Source: Herbihabitans rhizosphaerae
GTDB taxonomy: Bacteria; Actinomycetota; Actinomycetes; Mycobacteriales; Pseudonocardiaceae
Length of the DNA: 64,000 bases
Assembly: GCF_004216555.1 (NCBI RefSeq)
Contig: NZ_SGWQ01000005.1
Coordinates: forward strand, 372,001 to 436,000
Direction: 5' to 3'
Shown here: piece by piece, positions 14,764-21,826 of the stretch
Layout of the letters: each line of letters starts with the position of its first letter
How positions within the stretch are numbered: position 1 is the stretch's first letter
Made by a program: the position numbers and the translations under genes
Notes under the pieces: model-generated
What the model was told of the DNA's origin: nothing
Seen by the model: the letters and a program-made list of their open reading frames with translations, nothing else
Databases searched by the model: none

Positions 14764-16056
14764 ATGGCACGGTTACGACGTCGAACGTGGATCGTCAACG
14801 GGGCACTGATTCTGGTGCTGCTGGCGGCGGCAGGCGCGACGTACTTCTGGTTCACCGACGACGGCACCGACACCGGCAGCGCGCCGAGGACCTTCCCGGC
14901 CAGCACCGGAACGGTCAGCCAGACGGTGTCCGCCTCCGGCACGCTGCAGAGCGCCACCACCGCCGACGCGGACTTCGCGACATCGGGCACGGTGACCGAG
15001 GTCCTGGTCAAGCCGGGTGACAGCGTCGCGGCCGGCCGGCCGCTGGCCAAGATCGACCCGGCCGAGGCGAACGCCCAGGTGGAGATCGCGAACTACCAAC
15101 TGTCCGCGGCGCAGCAGAACCTGAGCAACGCCAAGACAAAGCTCACCGAGGCGAGCGACGCCGGCCAGGACACCACCCAGGCCAGCGCGGCGGTCAACCA
15201 ACAGCAGGCGTCGGTCAAACAGGCGCAACTCGCGGTCACCAACGCGAAGAAGGCGGCCGCCAGCACGACGCTCACCGCGCCGATCCCCGGCACGGTCACC
15301 GCGATCAACGGCGCGGTGGGCCAACGGGTGAGCGGCTCGTCGTCGACCGGCAGCACCGGCACCGGGAACACCGGCAGCGGGAATACCAGCAGTGGGAACA
15401 CCGCGAGCGGGAATTCCGCCAGTGGGAATTCCAGCAGTGGGAATCCCAGTTCGGGAAACACCGGAACGGGAAACCCGGCGAGTACAGGCACCAGTTCGAC
15501 GGCGTTCGCGCAGATCGCCGACCTGGGAAGACTCGAGGTGCGCGCGTCGTTCGCCGAGGTGGACGTGGCCAAGTTGAAGATCGGCCAGACCGGCAGCGTC
15601 ACCCTGAACGCGATCCCCGGTCAGCCGATCGAGGCGAAGGTGGCCGCGATCGACGTGGTGCCGACGACCGCCAACGGCGTGGTCACCTACGGCGCCACGC
15701 TCAGCCTCGGCCAGCTCCCACCCGGCGCGCGGCACGGCCAGTCGGCCAGCGTGTCGGTGACCGTCGCCCGCGCGGAGAACGCGGTGGTGCTGCCCACCGC
15801 CGCGGTGCGCACGACGGGCGGCGAGAGCACGGTCAGCGTGCTGGACAACGGCCGCGAGCTGACCAAACCGGTGCGGCTCGGGGTGAAAGGTGACTCGACA
15901 GTCGAGATTCTCGACGGTGTCTCGGCCGGTGAACAGGTGGTGCTGCCCGGGGCGTCCGGCGGCAGTTCGGGCGACCGGCGCGCACCGAGCGGCGGCCCGA
16001 TGATCGGCGGGCCCGGCGGCGGCGCACCACGCCAAGGTGGCGGTGGCGGCCGATGA
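14764..16056 (+). CDS. macA: MacA-like efflux adaptor (HlyD/RND family) with SGN repeats
   Basis: One N-terminal transmembrane anchor ('WIVNGALILVLLAAAGATYFWF'), a biotinyl-lipoyl half-motif 'GTVTEVLVKPGDSVAAGRPLAKIDP', a helical hairpin with coiled-coil Gln/Ala ('AQQNLSNAKTKLTEA', 'AAVNQQQASVKQAQLAVTNAKKAA'), the second half 'LTAPIPGTVTAINGAVGQRV', then beta-barrel and membrane-proximal domains. Between lipoyl and barrel domains sits a ~45-residue Ser/Gly/Asn insert of pentapeptides ending in GN. The tail is Gly-rich. First gene of a six-gene coupled operon; adaptor of the following ABC transporter. Confidence 0.9.
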   Translation: MARLRRRTWIVNGALILVLLAAAGATYFWFTDDGTDTGSAPRTFPASTGTVSQTVSASGTLQSATTADADFATSGTVTEVLVKPGDSVAAGRPLAKIDPAEANAQVEIANYQLSAAQQNLSNAKTKLTEASDAGQDTTQASAAVNQQQASVKQAQLAVTNAKKAAASTTLTAPIPGTVTAINGAVGQRVSGSSSTGSTGTGNTGSGNTSSGNTASGNSASGNSSSGNPSSGNTGTGNPASTGTSSTAFAQIADLGRLEVRASFAEVDVAKLKIGQTGSVTLNAIPGQPIEAKVAAIDVVPTTANGVVTYGATLSLGQLPPGARHGQSASVSVTVARAENAVVLPTAAVRTTGGESTVSVLDNGRELTKPVRLGVKGDSTVEILDGVSAGEQVVLPGASGGSSGDRRAPSGGPMIGGPGGGAPRQGGGGGR

Positions 16057-16739
16057 GCACCGAGGCACCGGTGATCGAGGTGACCGCCGTGCACAAGACC
16101 TACGGCAGCGGGCACGCCGAGGTGCACGCGTTGCGCGGCATCGACTTCACCGTCGCGCGCGGCGACTACGTGGCGATCGTCGGCGCGTCCGGTTCCGGCA
16201 AGTCCACCCTGCTCAACGTGCTCGGCTGCCTGGACACGCCGACACGCGGCCGGTACCGGCTGGACGGCATCGAGGTGTCCACGTTCTCCGAGCAGCAGCT
16301 TTCCTTGCTGCGCAACAGAAAGATCGGGTTCGTGTTCCAGTCGTTCAACCTGATCCCACGCACGTCCGCACTGTCCAATGTGGAGCTTCCGCTGGTGTAC
16401 GCCGGCATGCGGCGCACCCGCCGTCGAGCGCGGGCCCGAGCAGCACTCGAGCTGGTCGGGCTCGCGCACCGGGCCGACCATGTGCCGAACCAGCTCTCCG
16501 GTGGCGAGCAGCAGCGGGTCGCGATCGCCCGCGCGCTGGTCACCGGGCCGGCGATGGTGCTCGCCGACGAGCCGACCGGCAACCTGGACACTCACAACTC
16601 CGCCGAGGTTCTGTCCATTTTGGACCGTCTGCACGCGGCGGGCCGCACCATCGTGATCATCACGCACGAGTCCGACGTCGCCGCACACGCGAACCGCGTG
16701 GTCCGGGTGTCCGACGGGCGCATCGTGGGGGCGCCGTGA
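16053..16739 (+). CDS. macB: MacB-type ABC transporter ATP-binding protein
   Basis: A 228-residue ATPase with Walker A '[18 protein letters not shown]', Q-loop '[11 protein letters not shown]', signature '[16 protein letters not shown]', Walker B '[12 protein letters not shown]' and H-loop His in 'IVIITHESD'. This is the LolD/MacB subfamily. ATG 16053 overlaps the adaptor stop (ATGA) and its stop overlaps the permease start. It powers an efflux or mechanotransmission transporter whose permease is a separate polypeptide. Confidence 0.95.
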   Translation: MSTEAPVIEVTAVHKTYGSGHAEVHALRGIDFTVARGDYVAIVGASGSGKSTLLNVLGCLDTPTRGRYRLDGIEVSTFSEQQLSLLRNRKIGFVFQSFNLIPRTSALSNVELPLVYAGMRRTRRRARARAALELVGLAHRADHVPNQLSGGEQQRVAIARALVTGPAMVLADEPTGNLDTHNSAEVLSILDRLHAAGRTIVIITHESDVAAHANRVVRVSDGRIVGAP

Positions 16740-17947
16740 ACCCGTTGGAGACACTGCGTTTCGCGCTCAGCGGGCTGGCCGCGAACAAGCTGCGGTCAGC
16801 ACTCACCACACTCGGCATTCTGATCGGTGTCGCGGCGGTGATCGTGCTGGTCGCGGTGGGCAACGGCGCGCAGGCCGCGGTCGCCAACAGCATCACCAGC
16901 CTCGGCACGAACGTGCTCACGGTGAGCCCGTCGGCCGGTGGCTCGGCCGGCGCGGCGGCCACCAAACGCCCGCTGACCGTCGCCGACGCCCGCGCGCTGG
17001 TCGACCAGCAGGGCGCGCCGGACATCGCCACCGCCGTGCCCGTGGTCAGCACCAACAACGCGAGCACGACCGCCGGTGATGTCAACTACTCGGTGCGCCA
17101 GGTGGTCGGCACCGAACCGGGCTATCTGCCGGCCAGCAACGCCACGATCGCGTCCGGCTCGGCGTTCACCGACACCGACGTGGCCGAGGCGCGCAAGGTC
17201 GTGCTGCTGGGCCCGACCACGGCGGCGGCGCTGTTCCCGAACGCCGATCCGGTCGGCAGGCAGGTGCTGATCAACAACCTGCCGTTCACCGTCCTCGGCG
17301 TGCTGGAACCCAAGGGCGCCACCGGTTTCGGCGATCCGGACGACATCGCCGTCGCGCCGATCAGCACCGTGCAGAACACGCTGGCCGGCTACGGCGGGCT
17401 GAACCAGATCCTGGTCACCGCGCGCAGCGCCGACGTGATGGCGCAGGCGCAGGCGGAGATCGGCGCGATCCTGAACAGCCGGCACAACGTCACCAACCCG
17501 GCCAACGCCGACTACCGGGTGAGCAACCCGACTCAACTGCTCGCCACGCGCACCGAGGCCACCGAGACGTTCACCGTGCTGCTGGCCGCCGTCGCGGCGA
17601 TTTCCCTGCTGGTAGGCGGAATCGGCATCACCAACATCATGCTGGTCACGGTCACCGAGCGGATCCGCGAGATCGGCGTGCGCAAGGCCATGGGCGCGCC
17701 GCGACGGGTGATCCTCGCCCAGTTCCTCACCGAGGCGACCCTGCTCGGGCTGCTCGGCGGCGGGCTCGGCGTGGTGGCCGGGCTCGTCGGCAGCCGGTTC
17801 ACGATCTACGAGATCGAACCGGTGATCTCCTGGCCGTCGGTGGTGCTCGCGTTCGCGGTGTCCGCCGCACTGGGCCTGTTCTTCGGCAGTTACCCGGCCA
17901 ACCGCGCGGCCCGGCTGCGCCCGATCGAGGCCCTGAGACACGAATAG
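16736..17947 (+). CDS. MacB-type ABC transporter permease
   Basis: A 403-residue protein: an N-terminal helix ('LTTLGILIGVAAVIVLVAVGNG'), the extracytoplasmic MacB_PCD domain (~residues 50-280), and three C-terminal FtsX helices ('FTVLLAAVAAISLLVGGIGITNIMLV', 'LLGLLGGGLGVVAGLVG', 'VVLAFAVSAALGLFFGSYPA') ending in the characteristic 'NRAARLRPIEALRHE'. GTG 16736 overlaps the ATPase stop. Exports an unknown substrate with the adaptor at 14764. Confidence 0.93.
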   Translation: MNPLETLRFALSGLAANKLRSALTTLGILIGVAAVIVLVAVGNGAQAAVANSITSLGTNVLTVSPSAGGSAGAAATKRPLTVADARALVDQQGAPDIATAVPVVSTNNASTTAGDVNYSVRQVVGTEPGYLPASNATIASGSAFTDTDVAEARKVVLLGPTTAAALFPNADPVGRQVLINNLPFTVLGVLEPKGATGFGDPDDIAVAPISTVQNTLAGYGGLNQILVTARSADVMAQAQAEIGAILNSRHNVTNPANADYRVSNPTQLLATRTEATETFTVLLAAVAAISLLVGGIGITNIMLVTVTERIREIGVRKAMGAPRRVILAQFLTEATLLGLLGGGLGVVAGLVGSRFTIYEIEPVISWPSVVLAFAVSAALGLFFGSYPANRAARLRPIEALRHE

Positions 17948-17973
17948 CGCCACGAGTGAAGGAGTTTCCCCAA

Positions 17974-18471
17974 GTGTCACAACAACTTCCCGACCGGGAC
18001 GACCTGCTCACCCAGCCCGATCAGTCCACATTGGACGCCGAGCTGCGCGAGTCGAGCGGGACCAGCAAGGTAACCGTCGTGCTCGCCGCGGTGGCACTCG
18101 CCGGAGCCGCGTTCGCCGGCGGGGTGTGGGCGCACTCCGCGCTCGCCGACGACGGTCAGCCGGCCGCCGCACAGCCGGGTGGCGGCATGGTGCGCGGGCC
18201 GGGCGGCGGTGGTGGCCAGGGCGGGCCGCGTTCCAATTCCGGCCCGGTCGCACGAGGGATCACCGGCACCGTGGTCCGGGTGGACGGTCAGCAGATGGTG
18301 ATCAAGACAGAGAACGGCCAGGAGATCACCGTCGCGCTCGCCGGCGACACGAAGGTGCAGGTCGCGACGCCCGGCACGGTCGCGGATCTGACCAACGGCG
18401 CTACCGTTGCGGTCCAGGGTCAACCCGAGAACGGCACGATCAAGGCACAGGTGATCACGAAACAGCCATGA
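17974..18471 (+). CDS. Membrane-anchored DUF5666-like protein, 165 aa
   Basis: A short cytoplasmic N-terminus, one transmembrane helix ('VTVVLAAVALAGAAFAGGVWAHSAL'), a Gly-rich linker ('GGGMVRGPGGGGGQGG') and a C-terminal OB-like beta domain ('GITGTVVRVDGQQMVIKTENGQEITVAL') of the DUF5666 type. I chose GTG 17974, 9 nt after AAGGAG; GTG 17956 is inferior. The stop overlaps the response-regulator ATG. It may be an envelope sensor or accessory for this pump. Confidence 0.8.
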   Translation: MSQQLPDRDDLLTQPDQSTLDAELRESSGTSKVTVVLAAVALAGAAFAGGVWAHSALADDGQPAAAQPGGGMVRGPGGGGGQGGPRSNSGPVARGITGTVVRVDGQQMVIKTENGQEITVALAGDTKVQVATPGTVADLTNGATVAVQGQPENGTIKAQVITKQP

Positions 18472-19160
18472 CCGAGCGCATCAGGTTGTTGGTCGTCGAC
18501 GACGAGCAGTCCATCAGGGAACTGCTCGCCGTCAGCCTGCGCTTCGCCGGGTTCGACGTCGGCACGGCCGCCACCGGCACCGAGGCGCTGCGCGCGGCCG
18601 AGCGCGACCAGCCCGACCTGGTGCTGCTCGACGTGATGCTGCCCGACCTGGACGGCTTCGAGGTGCTGCGCTGGCTGCGGACCGGCGGACGCCGGGTGCC
18701 GGTGCTGTTCCTGACCGCGCGGGACGCCACCGAGGACAAGATCAACGGTCTGACGCTGGGCGGCGACGACTACGTGACCAAGCCGTTCAGCCTGGAGGAG
18801 GTCATCGCCCGGGTGCACGCGGTACTGCGGCGCACCGGCGTGGAGGCCGAGGACAGTGTCAACGTGCTGCGCTACGCCGATCTGGAACTGGACGAGGACG
18901 GCTACCAGGTCGCCCGCGCCGGACGGCCGGTGCAGCTGTCGCCCACCGAGTTCAAGCTGCTGCACTTCCTGCTGCGCAACGCCGGGCGGGTGGTGTCCAA
19001 GCAGCAGATCCTCGACCAGGTGTGGAGCTACGACTTCACCGGCGGCGAGGGCGTCGTGGAGTCCTACATCTCCTACCTTCGGCGCAAGATCGACCACGTC
19101 GAGCCCCGGCTGATCCACACCGTGCGGGGTATCGGCTACGTGCTCAGAGAACAGCGATGA
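18468..19160 (+). CDS. OmpR-family response regulator
   Basis: Receiver domain with acidic pocket 'VVDDEQ', phospho-acceptor Asp in 'LVLLDVMLPDLDG', switch Thr in 'LFLTAR' and Lys in 'DDYVTKPF'. A winged-helix output domain follows ('LSPTEFKLLHFLLRNAGRVVSKQQILDQVW', 'VVESYISYLRRKID', 'IHTVRGIGYVLR'). Length 230. It overlaps both neighbours by ATGA, so it is translated with the pump and its kinase and probably controls this operon. Confidence 0.95.
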   Translation: MTERIRLLVVDDEQSIRELLAVSLRFAGFDVGTAATGTEALRAAERDQPDLVLLDVMLPDLDGFEVLRWLRTGGRRVPVLFLTARDATEDKINGLTLGGDDYVTKPFSLEEVIARVHAVLRRTGVEAEDSVNVLRYADLELDEDGYQVARAGRPVQLSPTEFKLLHFLLRNAGRVVSKQQILDQVWSYDFTGGEGVVESYISYLRRKIDHVEPRLIHTVRGIGYVLREQR

Positions 19161-20602
19161 ACGCCCGGCTCCCCCTGCGCTGGCAGCTCCTCGCGGTGCT
19201 GTTCCTGTTGCTGCTGCTGGCTTTCGTGGGCAGCGCGATCGCCGCGCCGGCGGCCATGGAGAGCTACCTCGTGTCCCAAGTGGACACTCGGGTGAAACGG
19301 GCGGCGCAGGGCGCGATGAACCAGGTCGACACCGGGTCGCCGCGGCCGCGGCCGACTCGGCCGGGCCAGGCTTTCGGCGCGGCGCCGCAGGTGTTGCCGA
19401 GCGACTTCGTGATGCTGATCAGCAATGTGGACGGTTCGCCGGCCGGTCAGGTGATCCGGTCCACGGCGAACGGGGAGCGGCCGGGCGAGCCCGATCTGCC
19501 GAGGCTGGACTCGGTGCGGCTGGGCGAGCCGTTCACCGTCGGGCCGGCCATCGGCGACCACGACTGGCGGGTGGTCGTGCAGCGCGCCGGCGAGGATCAG
19601 TACCTCGTGGTGGCCGCCGGGTTGGAGGACGTGGAGAGCACGGTCACGCAGTCCCGGGTGAACATCCTGATCATCGGCGGGTTCGCGCTGGTGCTGTTGC
19701 TCGGACTGGGATACCTGTTGGTGCGCCGCAGTTTCCGGCCGCTGGAGCAGGTTGAGCGGACCGCCGCCGAGATCGCCGACGGAGACCTGTCCCGGCGTGT
19801 TCCGGTGGACAACCCGCACAGCGAGGTCGGGCGGCTCGGCTCGGCGCTGAACACGATGCTCGGCCAGATCGAGTCGGCGTTCCGGGCTCGCGAGTCCTCC
19901 GAGGCGGCGGCGCGCTCCTCGGAGGAGCGGATGCGCCGGTTCGTGGCCGACGCCAGCCACGAACTGCGCTCGCCGCTCACCTCGATTCGGGGCTACGCCG
20001 AGCTGTACCGGCAGGGTGCGGTGACCGGCGATGCGGAGATTTCCCATGCACTGCAACGGATCGAGGACGAGGCGGCTCGGATGGGCTTGCTCGTGGACGA
20101 CCTGCTGCTGCTCGCCCGGCTGGACCAGCAGCGGCCGTTGCGGTCCGAGGAGGTGGACCTGGTCGTGGTGGTCGTCGACGCGGTCGAGGACGCGCGCGCC
20201 GGGGCGGGTGGGCGCACGATCGGGCTGGACGTGTCCGGCGGTCCGCTGACCGTGCGCGGTGACGAGGCCCGGCTGCGGCAGGTGGTGGCGAACCTGTTGA
20301 ACAACGCGGTGCGGCACACTCCCGACGACGCGTCCGTCCACGTTGGACTGTCCACTGTGGACAATGGATGGTTCGCCGAGGTCGAGGTGGCCGACACCGG
20401 CAACGGGCTCGCGCCGGAGCAGGCGGAGCGGGTGTTCGAGCGGTTCTACCGTGCCTCGCCGGGCCGGTCGCGCGACGACGGCGGGGCCGGGCTGGGGCTG
20501 GCGATCGTGGCGGCGCTGGTGGCCGCACACGGCGGCACGGTCGGCGTCGAGTCCCGCCCGGGTGAAGGTGCCACGTTCCGGGTGCGCCTCCCGCTCGTCT
20601 GA
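19157..20602 (+). CDS. Sensor histidine kinase
   Basis: A 481-residue kinase: TM1 'LLAVLFLLLLLAFVGSAIAA', a ~130-residue sensor loop, TM2 'ILIIGGFALVLLLGLGYLLV', HAMP ('FRPLEQVERTAAEIADGDLSRRVP'), H-box 'FVADASHELRSPLTSIRGYAELY', N-box 'VVANLLNNAVRHTP', G boxes 'VADTGNGLAPEQ' and 'GGAGLGLAIVAAL'. Closest to actinobacterial TcrY/MprB-type kinases. Partner of the response regulator it overlaps. The palindrome TGTCCACTGTGGACA occurs inside the gene at 20349. Confidence 0.95.
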   Translation: MNARLPLRWQLLAVLFLLLLLAFVGSAIAAPAAMESYLVSQVDTRVKRAAQGAMNQVDTGSPRPRPTRPGQAFGAAPQVLPSDFVMLISNVDGSPAGQVIRSTANGERPGEPDLPRLDSVRLGEPFTVGPAIGDHDWRVVVQRAGEDQYLVVAAGLEDVESTVTQSRVNILIIGGFALVLLLGLGYLLVRRSFRPLEQVERTAAEIADGDLSRRVPVDNPHSEVGRLGSALNTMLGQIESAFRARESSEAAARSSEERMRRFVADASHELRSPLTSIRGYAELYRQGAVTGDAEISHALQRIEDEAARMGLLVDDLLLLARLDQQRPLRSEEVDLVVVVVDAVEDARAGAGGRTIGLDVSGGPLTVRGDEARLRQVVANLLNNAVRHTPDDASVHVGLSTVDNGWFAEVEVADTGNGLAPEQAERVFERFYRASPGRSRDDGGAGLGLAIVAALVAAHGGTVGVESRPGEGATFRVRLPLV

Positions 20603-20663
20603 CGTCACACCGTGACCCGTGTGAGTGAACAAATGCCCTGAAACCCCTGGTCAGCGCCCCACC

Positions 20664-20696
20664 GCGGGATCGAGCCCGCTGAATCCCGTTCGGGTT
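20664..20696 (+). repeat. Intergenic repeat, copy 1
   Basis: GCGGGATCGAGCCCGC forms a 5-bp stem and is followed by TGAATCCCGTTCGGGTT. Nearly the same ~35-bp sequence occurs at 52958-52992, again just behind a gene end. About 60 bp after the kinase stop. Could be a REP-like element or a conserved terminator. The rest of the 267-bp gap shows nothing else. Confidence 0.6.
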
Positions 20697-20869
20697 CACG
20701 GGTTCGTGGCGCCGTGTGCGTCGCTGGGCTATGACGCAGCGCGATCGGTGGCCGTGTGGGTGACACTCGTGCAGGTCAAGTTGATTGGCGGGACCGCTGG
20801 GGCGGTGGTGGACTCCTCGCGCGGCGAGACGCTCGCCGTGTGGCGTCACAAGATCGAGGAGTGTGTGTA

Positions 20870-21238
20870 GTGACCGATCAGGAGCGTTACGGGGAGTCCG
20901 AAGAGCGCGGCGGCTACGGCTCGTCGTCCGGTGGCCGCGAGTCCGGCGGGGGGTACGGCGACGGGGGTGACCGGGACAGCCGCGACAGTGGCTCAAGCGG
21001 GGGTTCCAGCGGGGGCGGCTACTCGTCGGGGCGCGAGTCCGGTGGCGACCGGGACAGTCGCGACAGCGGCGGGTACGGATCTTCCTCGTCCGGCCGGGAG
21101 TCCGGCGGGGATCGCGACAGCAGGGACAGCGGGTACGGCTCGCCCTCGGGCGGCGGCCGGGGTGACGGGGGCGACCGGGACAGCCGCGCCGGTGGTTCCA
21201 GTGGGGGTTCGAGCGGCGGCTACGGCGACCGCGACTGA
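20870..21238 (+). CDS. Low-complexity Gly/Ser/Arg/Asp repeat protein, 122 aa
   Basis: Begins VTDQERYGESEERGGYGSSS and continues entirely with Gly, Ser, Arg, Asp, Tyr. The motif 'GGDRDSR' occurs four times and 'GRESGG' three times. GAGGAG precedes GTG 20870 by ~10 nt, and a strong terminator follows, so the gene is probably real. No signal peptide or hydrophobic segment. The composition is that of an intrinsically disordered protein and resembles RGG/YG condensate-forming sequences, but no family or function is known. Confidence 0.6.
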   Translation: MTDQERYGESEERGGYGSSSGGRESGGGYGDGGDRDSRDSGSSGGSSGGGYSSGRESGGDRDSRDSGGYGSSSSGRESGGDRDSRDSGYGSPSGGGRGDGGDRDSRAGGSSGGSSGGYGDRD

Positions 21239-21262
21239 CGACCGTCCACAGTAGACACACCA

Positions 21263-21290
21263 GGGGCGCGACCCACCCGGGTCGCGCCCC
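21263..21290. terminator. Bidirectional terminator, 12-bp perfect stem
   Basis: GGGGCGCGACCC (21263-21274), loop ACCC, GGGTCGCGCCCC (21279-21290), then CTTTC. It lies between the convergent genes ending at 21238 (+) and 21302 (-). Confidence 0.85.
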
Positions 21291-21301
21291 CTTTCATCAC
21301 G

Positions 21302-21751
21302 TCAGCCCTTGTAGCAGGTGCCCGGAATCAGGTCCAGGTACTTCGCGTAGACCCAGCCCACCTGCGGGACGGAGTCGTGATATCCGACCTTGTAGCCGTT
21401 CATGTTCTCGCCGTATACGCCCTTGAACCACTGGCCCTTGTACAGGAGGCCGACCCTTGGCGAGCCCTTCTTCGGGTCCTCGCGCACGGCGACCCCGTCC
21501 GCGGTGACCCGGTACTTGCAATACGTGCGCTCGACCCTGGAGCTGATCCGAGGATCGGCCGCCATCGCGGCGGGGTGTCGCTCGTTGGGGTTGATCTCGA
21601 CCGGCGCGGTCTCCACCGCGCTCGCGCCGATCGGGCCGCTCTCGTCGGCCTCGGTCGGGGCCGCGGTCGCCGTCGGGCCCGCCAGCAACGACACGGCCGT
21701 CGCCACCGCCGCGGCGGAACCGCCGATGGCCGCAATGATTCGCTTCTTCAA
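21302..21751 (-). CDS. Secreted SH3-like domain protein, 149 aa
   Basis: Sec signal peptide 'MKKRIIAAIGGSAAAVATAV...TATAAPTEA'. The mature C-terminal half is an SH3b-type fold ('YRVTADGVAVREDPKKGSPRVGLLYKGQWFKGVYGENMNGYKVGY', 'GWVYAKYLDLIPGTCYKG') with two Cys. Such actinobacterial proteins are exported and may bind the cell wall. Convergent with the Gly/Ser repeat gene. Confidence 0.8.
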   Translation of the reverse strand: MKKRIIAAIGGSAAAVATAVSLLAGPTATAAPTEADESGPIGASAVETAPVEINPNERHPAAMAADPRISSRVERTYCKYRVTADGVAVREDPKKGSPRVGLLYKGQWFKGVYGENMNGYKVGYHDSVPQVGWVYAKYLDLIPGTCYKG

Positions 21752-21826
21752 CGTTCTCGTCCCCTGTGTGTTCGGATACGGGCAGCCGTGATCGACCGCC
21801 CCGACACAGGATCACCGAGGGCGCTT

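Noticed and set aside
15350-15490. CRISPR-like or other regularly spaced repeat array
   Set aside because: The 15-bp repeats are in frame within the adaptor gene and encode SGN-type pentapeptides without unique spacers.
20625-20870. An 81-codon frame ending right at the GTG of the Gly/Ser repeat gene
   Set aside because: No ribosome site and no sensible composition; it crosses the intergenic repeat at 20664.
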